IMG/VR virus record: IMGVR_UViG_3300030333_005399
Span: 1-64,000 of that record
From: a virus
Strand: one strand, 5' to 3'
Length of the DNA: 64,000 nt
The notes below the pieces were generated by a model. The model was not told the origin of the DNA. It worked only from the letters and a program-made list of their open reading frames with translations, and did no database searches. The translations under genes were made by a program, and so were the position numbers. Below are positions 55,010 through 63,104 of this stretch, one piece after another (the first letter of the stretch is position 1; each line of letters opens with the position of its first letter).

Positions 55010-55987
55010 TTAATACTCTCCAAAGTCGTACGTTTTTAATGGTCCTTTATCGTAATCGTGGTGATAGTAATCGTAAATTAACGTTCCTTCATAATTGTGC
55101 TTTATAGCTTCAAATGTTCCGTATACATTCTCATAGTCCCAACCCCATCTCTCTTTCCATGCAGTAAAATGATCACCATAACTACCGAAATGGTATGAGT
55201 CTCCCTGTTGTGCTCCAACTGCACTATTATAATTCATTCCATATTTCTCTTTAAGCCACTGATTGTTATAACAATACAATCTTGGAAGCTGAACTATTGG
55301 AAAGTTATTATAGTTCAATTGCATTGCTACATCTGGATACCAAATGTGAAATTGATAGTCTTCACTAGCTATGACTTTATCCTTCCATACATTTACATTT
55401 AACCCTACCACCGGCCACATTGCGAATTCACATATAAAGGGATTTTTAAATAGTTCAGGTTTATTTCTAACCGTTAAATTTTTTCCTGTTGCCAACCATC
55501 TTCCACTATTATCTGATATACCTAGGTGTCCAAACCCAATGCCACCAATTGGCATCTCACCCCTTTGGAATAGTTCCCAAGCATTTCCAGCATAATCACC
55601 CTTATCCAATATATTAAACCCTACTCCACCAAATTCGTCTAACTGTCCAGTCTCTATTAATGCTGATAATCTAGAAAAGAAGTTCTTACTAACTGGATAA
55701 ATGTCATGTTGAAAACAAATAATCCACTTACAATTTGGTCTATTATCAGATATAAAATCAACAACAGTATCTGTGGCCATTTGTACACCTCTGGATTTAT
55801 TCTCTAAGAATACAACACCAGCAGTTTCACACATTTGTTTACCCTTTTGTACTTCCTCTTCTGATGACTTATCGTCTACATTTATTAGTTCAAACCCTTC
55901 TCTATCTATATTCTTAAACACTTCACCTTCTAACATGTCATAATTGTTTCTAGATGAAACGTATATTATAATGTTTTCATTGTTCAT
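55010..55987 (-). CDS. Glycosyltransferase-like protein (GT-A)
   Basis: A 325-residue protein. IIIYVSSRNNYDMLEGEVFK and ELINVDDKSSEEEVQKGKQM give a GT-A-like start, WIICFQHDIYPVSKNFFSRL the acidic metal site (QHDIYP), and GVGFNILDKGDY follows. It overlaps the upstream oxidoreductase gene as ATGA-like junction. No precise family. Confidence 0.68.
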   Translation of the reverse strand: MNNENIIIYVSSRNNYDMLEGEVFKNIDREGFELINVDDKSSEEEVQKGKQMCETAGVVFLENKSRGVQMATDTVVDFISDNRPNCKWIICFQHDIYPVSKNFFSRLSALIETGQLDEFGGVGFNILDKGDYAGNAWELFQRGEMPIGGIGFGHLGISDNSGRWLATGKNLTVRNKPELFKNPFICEFAMWPVVGLNVNVWKDKVIASEDYQFHIWYPDVAMQLNYNNFPIVQLPRLYCYNNQWLKEKYGMNYNSAVGAQQGDSYHFGSYGDHFTAWKERWGWDYENVYGTFEAIKHNYEGTLIYDYYHHDYDKGPLKTYDFGEY

Positions 55988-56880
55988 TTTTTAGAGTTCC
56001 TTATTTGATGTACAAGTTTTAGTGAAGGTTCTGCATCGTCTATTGTAAACCCTTTACCATTCAATATGTTCCTATAACTTTCTGTGTGTAAATCTGTAAA
56101 TCCATCTGAAAATTCTATTTCTTTTCCATCTATAGTAATTGACCTGTAAGCTTTCCATTCTCTTATTATACCCATTTTAGGTATGTCGTTTGCATCGATA
56201 CTTAGTCTCCACTGTACATTTGCCCTTTCTAACTCTAGATGTCCACTAGCTTTTGTATCTGTGTGATAGTCAACATAACTGTTTTGAACTGATCCAAATA
56301 TCCAAAGTAACATATCAAAGAAGTGTATACCAATATTTGTTGCAACTCCTCCTGATTTGTCATGGTTTCCCTTCCATGAATAGTTATACCATTTTCCTCT
56401 GGGTGTAACATAATCTAATACAATTTGATGAGAATTGGAAACACTTTTTTCAATTTTTTTCTTAAGCTTTACAATACTTGGGTGTAATCTTAATTGTAGT
56501 ATTGGATATACACTTTTACCAGTTTCTTGTTCTAACTGTTTGAGTGAATTTAACGCGTATGGGTTCATAACTAAAGGCTTTTCACATATTGCATGTGCAT
56601 CAGTCTTTAAGGCAAATCTCATATGGGAATCATGTAAATAATTTGGTGAAGCTATACTAATATAGTCTACACCCTTTCCCATTCTTCTAGATCTGTCTAA
56701 GTGTCTATCAAACCGTTCAAATTCTGAAAAATATGAAGCCTCTGGAAAATGACTATCTATTATACCGACTGAATCATTTGGATCCAATATCGACACTAAA
56801 TCGTTTCCTGTATCCTTTATTGCTCTCATATGTTTTGGAGCTATGTATCCTGCGGCTCCTATCAATCCGAATCTATGCAT
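55984..56880 (-). CDS. Gfo/Idh/MocA oxidoreductase, WlbA/WbpB-like
   Basis: A 298-residue protein. RFGLIGAAGYIAPKHMRAIK is the NAD site with the AAGYIAPKHM sequence typical of WlbA/WbpB (UDP-GlcNAc(A) 3-dehydrogenase). HAICEKPLVMNPYALNSL carries the EKP motif, ILQLRLHPSIVKLKKKI follows, and GVATNIGIHFFDMLLWIFG holds the late catalytic His. In such pathways an aminotransferase follows; none is visible in this window. Confidence 0.87.
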   Translation of the reverse strand: MHRFGLIGAAGYIAPKHMRAIKDTGNDLVSILDPNDSVGIIDSHFPEASYFSEFERFDRHLDRSRRMGKGVDYISIASPNYLHDSHMRFALKTDAHAICEKPLVMNPYALNSLKQLEQETGKSVYPILQLRLHPSIVKLKKKIEKSVSNSHQIVLDYVTPRGKWYNYSWKGNHDKSGGVATNIGIHFFDMLLWIFGSVQNSYVDYHTDTKASGHLELERANVQWRLSIDANDIPKMGIIREWKAYRSITIDGKEIEFSDGFTDLHTESYRNILNGKGFTIDDAEPSLKLVHQIRNSKK

Positions 56881-57892
56881 TCATTATCTCCGTTATTCTG
56901 TGCGCTGCGTCACCATATCCTAATAGGTTCTTAACCATAAACGATGGTGTATCTAGTTTGTCTATATTATTTACGCAACGTAAAATTTTATTATAATCAG
57001 CTCTCATACAATAATTGTGTTCCTCTAAAACTGGATAAACTAAATCCTTTAGTACGACGATGCTTTTCTTTTTCATCCAATATGCTTCTTTTGGTATACC
57101 TCCGCTATCTGAAATAACATACTCACATCCTTTGATGTATTGTAAAGTTTGTAATTGTGACATGGTGTCATGTGTTGGAAACTCTACACTTATATCATAT
57201 TCGTCTATTGCAGCTTGTGTTCTAGGATGAACTGGAAAAACTATATCAATAGTCTTACTAAGCTGATTTAACTGTTCTATAATAAATGTTAATTCTCTTT
57301 TACGTGTATTTTCTTCTCTATGTATTGTTACAAAAACATAAGGCATAGTACCATAAAATGGAGACCCTGAAACTTCTCTATGTAAAAAATTATCGTACAT
57401 AATATCACCAACTACGTGCACATCTCCATTTACATGGGATAGATTCTTCGCATCTGATTCGGATATACAATACAAATGATCAGATATTTCGTCTACCATT
57501 CTACGTATTCTTTCCTCTGGCATTTGTAAACTTGGTAGTCTTAAACCAGATTCTACATGGTGAAGTGTTTTACCATTAAAACTTGCTGCTAAAGCTCCAG
57601 CTAATGTTGAAAGTGTATCACCATAAACTACAATATCCGAGTATTGGTTTATATGATAACTAATATCCTCAATCATATCGGATAACAATTCTGGATATGG
57701 CTTACCATTATGATTCAACAAATAATCTGGTTCTTTAATTCCTAATTCTTTGAAAAAATTATCAGACATATCATAATCGTAATGTTGACCAGTATGTAAT
57801 ATGTCGTAACTCATTTCCTTCTTTTCAAACTGTTGTGCAAGTGGAGCTAACTTCATAAACTGAGGTCTAGCACCTACAACATGAAGGAACAT
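56873..57892 (-). CDS. wecB: UDP-N-acetylglucosamine 2-epimerase
   Basis: A 339-residue WecB/WbpI-type epimerase. VVGARPQFMKLAPLAQQFEK and ILHTGQHYDYDMSDNFFKEL are diagnostic, as are VVYGDTLSTLAGALAASFNG, HHVESGLR, MPEERIRRMVDEISDHLYCI and ISDSGGIPKEAYWM. It is somewhat shorter than the usual ~375. It would supply a ManNAc-type sugar, the precursor expected by NeuB-family enzymes. Overlaps both neighbours. Confidence 0.9.
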   Translation of the reverse strand: MFLHVVGARPQFMKLAPLAQQFEKKEMSYDILHTGQHYDYDMSDNFFKELGIKEPDYLLNHNGKPYPELLSDMIEDISYHINQYSDIVVYGDTLSTLAGALAASFNGKTLHHVESGLRLPSLQMPEERIRRMVDEISDHLYCISESDAKNLSHVNGDVHVVGDIMYDNFLHREVSGSPFYGTMPYVFVTIHREENTRKRELTFIIEQLNQLSKTIDIVFPVHPRTQAAIDEYDISVEFPTHDTMSQLQTLQYIKGCEYVISDSGGIPKEAYWMKKKSIVVLKDLVYPVLEEHNYCMRADYNKILRCVNNIDKLDTPSFMVKNLLGYGDAAHRITEIMNA

Positions 57893-58593
57893 CAGATTTG
57901 TATCCTATCTATCATCTTTCTAAATCTTTTCATCAGTCTCATTTCGTGCTGATGTGACATTCTCCTGTGTGCTTCAGATTTTGATGTTGATAATTCGTGT
58001 GTAAGATCAGCTGTTTTAATATCTTCTAGTGCATCGACTAACATATTGATTTCCATATCGTACTGTCTTCGAGCTACACTGTGAAATGTATCCCACGAAT
58101 AGAGTGGAACAAACTCTCTTTTTATCAGAATACCAGCATCACACTCATCTGATATTATGTGTGAAGTAACACCAATAGGTTTACCATCATATATTGCCCA
58201 TTTTAAAGAGTCCAACCCTCTAACGTATGGTAAGTAAGCTGGATGTGAATTTATAACTCTGTTTGTATCGCACAGCTCTTTTGGTAATATTCCTGCTCCA
58301 CCTATTAATAAATGTATATTACTATACACATCCAGTTGAGTAATAACAGTTTCTATGGGTATTGGACTGTAAACATATCCTAATCGTTTACATAAATCTT
58401 CAGTACTAACGTTAATTGGTTCAAAATGTCTGTGTGGTATTAGCGATTTAAAATTCTTTCTTTCTACCCACGGTGTAGCATAAACTATTACATCATCGTA
58501 ACCTTTTGTTTTTAGATTCAACAATATGTCTTGTGTTTTCTTATGCACAATACCGTCTGGTGTATCATACGTTAAAACAAATGTATCAAGCAT
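57892..58593 (-). CDS. Sugar N-formyltransferase-like protein
   Basis: A 233-residue protein of the formyltransferase fold. LLIGGAGILPKELCDTNRVI, NSHPAYLPYVRGLDSLKWAI and GVTSHIISDECDAGILIKRE supply the catalytic N-H-D set (N of NSHP, H of SHII, D of DAG). Such enzymes use N10-formyl-tetrahydrofolate to formylate amino sugars or tRNA. Here, among sugar genes, N-formylation of an amino sugar is most likely. Overlaps the SDR gene by 8 bases. Confidence 0.8.
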   Translation of the reverse strand: MLDTFVLTYDTPDGIVHKKTQDILLNLKTKGYDDVIVYATPWVERKNFKSLIPHRHFEPINVSTEDLCKRLGYVYSPIPIETVITQLDVYSNIHLLIGGAGILPKELCDTNRVINSHPAYLPYVRGLDSLKWAIYDGKPIGVTSHIISDECDAGILIKREFVPLYSWDTFHSVARRQYDMEINMLVDALEDIKTADLTHELSTSKSEAHRRMSHQHEMRLMKRFRKMIDRIQI

Positions 58594-59452
58594 TTATTTC
58601 CTTCCTTATATAATCCTTTAGTACGTCCTTTGGTTCATAACCTAATACTTCTTCGGCATGAGATATGTCACACAATGTAGAGTCGTACTCACCTTTTCTT
58701 TTTGGTACATATTCTCGTGGATGATCTGGTGGGAACATGTCAGCTAATTCATTTATAGAGTGATTACTACCTGTTCCTAATTCAAACGTTTCACCCTCAA
58801 TAAGTGTATTGTTTAAAAGTCCGTGTGCACAGCGAGCCAATCCTTCTACAATAAAGTCTACGTGTGTAAAATCACGTCTTTGTTCACCATCTGATGTTAT
58901 TGTCAACGGCTTTCCTTCTCTAAATTGTTTTAGAAATATTCCAACAACTGTTGCATAGTCTCCATCTTCCAGTTGATGATCTCCATATACATTATAAAAT
59001 CTACATATAGCAGTTTTTAAACCAAATGCTTCTGTGTACAATCTACAAAGTTCTTCACCACCAAACTTTGACCATGCGTAAGGACTTCCGTATAATCCAT
59101 GATGCATTGATGATGAACCAGCGTAAACTAATGGGATACCGTTTAGTCTACACCATTCTACAACATTAAATGTACCATTAAAGTTGTTTTCTATACATTT
59201 TCGTGGATCCTTTAATGAAGGCTGTATTCTTGCTAATGCTGCCAAATGAAATACCACATCTGGTTTAATATAAGCCGTATAGCTTGTAACCTTTGCTACA
59301 TCTAAATTATGATACTTTGCCTTTATGTTATGATTCTCAGTAAAGCCAGTTGAATAGTTATCTATACTGACTACTTCGTGACCATCTTTTATGAGCTTAT
59401 TTATTAGGTTTGTTCCTACAAACCCTGCTCCACCTGTTACTAATGCTTTCAT
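58586..59452 (-). CDS. NAD-dependent sugar epimerase (GalE-like SDR)
   Basis: A 288-residue protein. MKALVTGGAGFVGTNLINKL is the NAD site, VFHLAALARIQPSLKDPRKC, AGSSSMHHGLYGSPYAWSKF (SSS with YxxxK) and CRFYNVYGDHQ follow GalE-type enzymes, and TSDGEQRRDFTHVDFIVEGL is the usual C-terminal signature. It interconverts NDP-hexoses such as UDP-Glc/Gal or GlcNAc/GalNAc. Confidence 0.9.
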   Translation of the reverse strand: MKALVTGGAGFVGTNLINKLIKDGHEVVSIDNYSTGFTENHNIKAKYHNLDVAKVTSYTAYIKPDVVFHLAALARIQPSLKDPRKCIENNFNGTFNVVEWCRLNGIPLVYAGSSSMHHGLYGSPYAWSKFGGEELCRLYTEAFGLKTAICRFYNVYGDHQLEDGDYATVVGIFLKQFREGKPLTITSDGEQRRDFTHVDFIVEGLARCAHGLLNNTLIEGETFELGTGSNHSINELADMFPPDHPREYVPKRKGEYDSTLCDISHAEEVLGYEPKDVLKDYIRKEINA

Positions 59453-60078
59453 CTCATTATCCTACTATAGTGTTCGTTTTGTTGTTCCTGTTTGGTTATT
59501 GTTTTATGATGATAGAAACACCACTCTTCTTCAAATGGTAAATACGCATCTTGTGCTGCACCAATCAATCGTTCATGAACTGGTCTAACCCATTGAATAT
59601 GATCAGCATTTTTATAAATTCTTTGCTGTGGATCTGGCCAATTTACCCATCCCTTATCACTAACATTCCATCCCCACAATCTAACATGTTCTGGAGTTAT
59701 ACCATCTACTGTGTTAACTCTTGGAACCCAATATAATTCTACAGTTGGATTAGTCTCAATCAATGGTTTTATATTCTCCATTAACGATTTGTTTGGCATC
59801 TCATCTGCATCAAGGTTAACTATCCAATCTCCACTACACTGTGAATTTAAAAAGTTTTTATGCGCAGCAAAATCATTTGCTAAAGATCGTTCGAAAAACT
59901 TTATATTATATGCATCATCGTGAATATACGTATCGAAAACTTCCCAAGTCTTGTAATCTGAATGATCATCGACTATTACTAATTCGTCTTCGATCTGCAT
60001 ATTACTTAATAAAAATGGTATTAGTTTGGATAACTCTTTATGTTCATTGTGTGTTGTAACTGCGTAACTTATTTTCAT
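59449..60078 (-). CDS. Family 2 (GT-A) glycosyltransferase
   Basis: A 209-residue protein. KISYAVTTHNEHKELSKLIP and ELVIVDDHSDYKTWEVFDTY start the fold; DWIVNLDADEMPNKSLMENI gives DAD. WVRPVHERLIGAAQD is the typical C-terminal V.E region of glycan GT2 enzymes. ATGA overlap with the next gene. Confidence 0.88.
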   Translation of the reverse strand: MKISYAVTTHNEHKELSKLIPFLLSNMQIEDELVIVDDHSDYKTWEVFDTYIHDDAYNIKFFERSLANDFAAHKNFLNSQCSGDWIVNLDADEMPNKSLMENIKPLIETNPTVELYWVPRVNTVDGITPEHVRLWGWNVSDKGWVNWPDPQQRIYKNADHIQWVRPVHERLIGAAQDAYLPFEEEWCFYHHKTITKQEQQNEHYSRIMR

Positions 60079-60093
60079 TTATTATATATATTG

Positions 60094-60687
60094 TTATCTT
60101 TTTCCAGAAGCTAAAACAATTTGACATATATGCTCTAGTCTTTCTATGTGTTCAAATGCATCCCATGGGTTTCGACCAACTGCACATACACCGTGTGCTT
60201 TTTGTCCTACAATATCATACTTTATACTGTCTTCACCTTCACGTGTTCCAATTGCTTCAGCAGTTGCTAATCCCAATTCTTCAGTTATTGGTGGAATAAT
60301 TGGAACTGTTGGTCCTACTTTAGTATATCTACTAATTTCTGGAAAATCCTTTGCAACCTGTTGTAGATCATATCCTGCATGCATTGCTGCTATCGTATAA
60401 GTTGGATGTAAGTGTACAACAGATGTAGTACTTAATGTTCCAGATTGAATCAAATGATGCATGTGCAACTCACCACTAGCATTATTTTTTCGTACTATCA
60501 GTTTCGTATTGTCTTCATACCTTAATTTTACTACGTGTTCTGGGTGGATTATTGTTTTTCTCCATCCAGACGGGGTAATATACAGAGTCTTTCTACCTCT
60601 CATCTTTACAGAGATATTACCGTCTCTTGTTGTTATCCATCCTCGGGTGTATGCTTCCCGCATTACATCGCCAATTGCTGTTAACAC
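60094..60687 (-). CDS. Class II aldolase/adducin-family enzyme (fuculose-phosphate aldolase-like)
   Basis: A 197-residue protein. GWITTRDGNISVKMRG, YITPSGWRKT, NASGELHMHH (catalytic Glu) and SVVHLHPTYTIAAMHAG (two metal His) are hallmark motifs of L-fuculose/ribulose-5-phosphate-type class II aldolases and epimerases; QKAHGVCAVGRNPWDAFEHI gives the third His. It may shape a sugar precursor for the glycan cluster downstream. Confidence 0.87.
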   Translation of the reverse strand: MLTAIGDVMREAYTRGWITTRDGNISVKMRGRKTLYITPSGWRKTIIHPEHVVKLRYEDNTKLIVRKNNASGELHMHHLIQSGTLSTTSVVHLHPTYTIAAMHAGYDLQQVAKDFPEISRYTKVGPTVPIIPPITEELGLATAEAIGTREGEDSIKYDIVGQKAHGVCAVGRNPWDAFEHIERLEHICQIVLASGKR

Positions 60688-60695
60688 ATAACCTC

Positions 60696-61199
60696 CTATT
60701 TATCTACTGAATAAGTTCTACCACCCGGTGTTTTAAATTTCCGTTTCAGTTCTTCTATCAACTGTCTTGGCCACGGATAATCTGTATCTAACCTAACCGG
60801 ATACCTCTTAGCTTTATCATACCTATACGTTCTATAGTTACCATATCTAGAAACTAGGTTCTTAATCTGTGAATACTGAGATCTTGGAGTACCTTCAACA
60901 ATAGCTATTCTTTCTACCGATGTATCCAGCTCTCTCCACTCCAGTCCCCTTTGCTCTGCAGCAGCAGTAACCATATCAGATCTTTCCCTTGTTGTCAATG
61001 CTCCTGACTTTGCCGGAACTGCTTTTAATTCCATACCGTGAATCAGTCTAACGGTTCCTCCAGATTTTACATCTTTGAGATGTCTTGGGTTCAATATTAA
61101 AACTGTTCTAATTCTAGCCTTAGCATTTGGTCTAGATCCTTTATACCTAAACTGGACTAGATCTCCTTGTCTTATTCTGTTCCAAGCAATGTTTTTCAT
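60696..61199 (-). CDS. Protein of unknown function with SH3-like start
   Basis: A 167-residue basic protein. NRIRQGDLVQFRYKGSRPNA, then RIRTVLILNPRHLKDVKSGG, resembles a small beta-barrel that binds nucleic acid; RLIHGMELKAVPAKSGAL follows, and the C-terminus is Arg/Tyr-rich (RYGNYRTYRYDKAKRYPVRL). Proteins of this kind are seen in marine T4-like phages. Starts by TAATG overlap. Confidence 0.6.
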   Translation of the reverse strand: MKNIAWNRIRQGDLVQFRYKGSRPNAKARIRTVLILNPRHLKDVKSGGTVRLIHGMELKAVPAKSGALTTRERSDMVTAAAEQRGLEWRELDTSVERIAIVEGTPRSQYSQIKNLVSRYGNYRTYRYDKAKRYPVRLDTDYPWPRQLIEELKRKFKTPGGRTYSVDK

Positions 61200-61381
61200 T
61201 ATTTAAACAATTCCATTTTGTACCACTTTTCAGATACATTTAAATAAAAGCTTAGCGTATTCCAAACACATATAAGAGTATAGTTTCTTCCAAAAGCAAA
61301 AGCAGATATAACTCTATAGTTATCTTCATCCGGATGCTTTGGATCATATCCATAGTATTTGTTCCACCAAATATTAATCAT
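61199..61381 (-). CDS. Small aromatic protein of unknown function
   Basis: A 60-residue protein (MINIWWNKYYGYDPKHPDED; YRVISAFAFGRNYTLICVWN) with a Tyr/Trp-rich composition and beta pattern. It overlaps both neighbours by 1-4 bases. Confidence 0.55.
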   Translation of the reverse strand: MINIWWNKYYGYDPKHPDEDNYRVISAFAFGRNYTLICVWNTLSFYLNVSEKWYKMELFK

Positions 61382-61815
61382 TTTATATCTTTAGCTATTC
61401 CCATATCCTTACACGCACTCAAGAAATCCATACGATCGTAAGCTTTAGCATTATCTACGTCTAACATGTAATCGTGATTTCCCATTGCGGCTTTTCTATC
61501 TTCTGGAATCTCGACTGTTTTTGCGTATTTCCATTGCCAGTTATTTTCGTCTCCATCAGGAAATATCATTCCTAACTTTTGTCCCATGTTTAGTACTGTT
61601 GGAAACCAATATATTTCCCTAACTTGATCGTACCAACTTAACTTATTAATAAGTATGCTAGTGTCCCTCTCCATCTTTGCTTCATTTTCCTCTGTGAATC
61701 TTGTATCACTCATAAATCCACAATTGAAACACATGAAGCTACTATATCCTTCTTGCATTTCTTCAAAACACCTATCCTCATCACCACAGTGTGAACATTG
61801 TACAACTCTTTCCAT
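61378..61815 (-). CDS. Zinc-ribbon protein of unknown function
   Basis: A 145-residue protein. The N-terminus CSHCGDEDRCFEEMQEGYSS and CFNCGF form a zinc ribbon. The rest (KLSWYDQVREIYWFPTVLNM; IPEDRKAAMGNHDYMLDVDN) looks globular. Such proteins recur near structural or glycosyltransferase genes of marine T4-like phages. Overlaps neighbours by 1-4 bases. Confidence 0.65.
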   Translation of the reverse strand: MERVVQCSHCGDEDRCFEEMQEGYSSFMCFNCGFMSDTRFTEENEAKMERDTSILINKLSWYDQVREIYWFPTVLNMGQKLGMIFPDGDENNWQWKYAKTVEIPEDRKAAMGNHDYMLDVDNAKAYDRMDFLSACKDMGIAKDIK

Positions 61816-63104
61816 TATGCCTTCTCCAATTTTGGTAACTTCTTAGGTAATTTTTTTAGATTTGGTAATTTAACGTCAACAGTTTGAGTAAACTTAGGTA
61901 AGCTCTGATTTAAGACATTATCTAGGTGTTTTACCATAGCATTAAACGAGAACTTTCGTGCATTCTGTTTCATTAATTTTTTAGCTGAAATCTTAAAACG
62001 TCTGTAATTACGCTTAACATTTTTCATTGTAGATATAGCTTGTTTATGATTAACCATGTACCACTTCATTTCCTTCATCCACATTTTTTCTGGAAGTGCA
62101 TCTTGACCAACATCAACTAAACCTCCACCTAAAAGTATAGCGTGTTTTTTATCTAAAAAGTCAACGTGACCACTCCAATGTGGAGCAATAATTGGTTTTC
62201 CAGATAAAGAAGCTTCCAACAACGGTCTACCAAATCCTTCACCGTGTGTAAATGTAACATGTGCAGAAACTTTTGGGTGATTGTATAGTTGATTCATCTC
62301 GTAATCGTGAAGATCACCGTGAAGTAAATAAATGTTTGGTGGATCTGGATTTTTAACTAATGCTTTTATTTCACCAATTTTCATCATCAGATCTTCGTGA
62401 TCTATCTTTGATGGTGTAGCACTGGATGTTTTCATAATTAATCCAACGTTGTGCACAGACTTATAAGACTCCAAAAACGATTTAACCAACATACCAACGT
62501 CTTTTCTATCTCTTCCTAATCCACCTTGTAACCAATGACCTACAAATAGAAAGTTAAAGTTTTCTTTTATCTGACTTAATGTATCGTTCAATGGTTTACT
62601 ACACTCACTTGTAACCTTATATAGATTAGTATCTGCTCCTTCAAATAACACTCCAACAGGTTTAGTAATCTTCAAAACTTCTTTTGTTTGATCGTTTCTA
62701 AATTCTGTTGATAGCATAGTTTGTGCAGAAAAGTTAGAACTAGCCAAAACTAAATCCATTCTGTTACAACCATCTATCCAATCTTGTGGTATTAATGTAG
62801 TTTCTAATCCTGCAGTTATTCCAATGTTAAACTTCCCAGCTGGAGTAAACTCATTTGGAACAACTATGTGAATGTGCACATCTGGTTGAAAGTTAATATT
62901 ATAATTTATTCGATCGATAATAATTTTATCACGTGGATCGTCAAGACTTAGTGCGTTTTGAGGTGTACCTCCCCATGGAACTAGATTGACATGTACGTCG
63001 TACTTATCTAATGCCACTAACGCTCTGATTACATCTCTAGCTCTAGAACCATAACCAGATCTAGTTGCAGCTGGTGAAGTTACTACTACAGTTGGTTTAT
63101 ACAT
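61815..63104 (-). CDS. GT-B glycosyltransferase (group 1/GT4-like)
   Basis: About 429 residues from the ATG at 63104 (GGAG nine bases upstream). VVVTSPAATRSGYGSRARDV is the acceptor-side start; KPVGVLFEGADTNLY, LFVGHWLQGGLGRDRKDVGM and VHNVGLIMKTSS form the hinge; THGEGFGRPLLEASLSGKPI is the ExxGxPxLEA-type donor site. The C-terminus is basic (NLKKLPKKLPKLEK). Common in marine T4-like phages. Confidence 0.88.
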   Translation of the reverse strand: MYKPTVVVTSPAATRSGYGSRARDVIRALVALDKYDVHVNLVPWGGTPQNALSLDDPRDKIIIDRINYNINFQPDVHIHIVVPNEFTPAGKFNIGITAGLETTLIPQDWIDGCNRMDLVLASSNFSAQTMLSTEFRNDQTKEVLKITKPVGVLFEGADTNLYKVTSECSKPLNDTLSQIKENFNFLFVGHWLQGGLGRDRKDVGMLVKSFLESYKSVHNVGLIMKTSSATPSKIDHEDLMMKIGEIKALVKNPDPPNIYLLHGDLHDYEMNQLYNHPKVSAHVTFTHGEGFGRPLLEASLSGKPIIAPHWSGHVDFLDKKHAILLGGGLVDVGQDALPEKMWMKEMKWYMVNHKQAISTMKNVKRNYRRFKISAKKLMKQNARKFSFNAMVKHLDNVLNQSLPKFTQTVDVKLPNLKKLPKKLPKLEKA

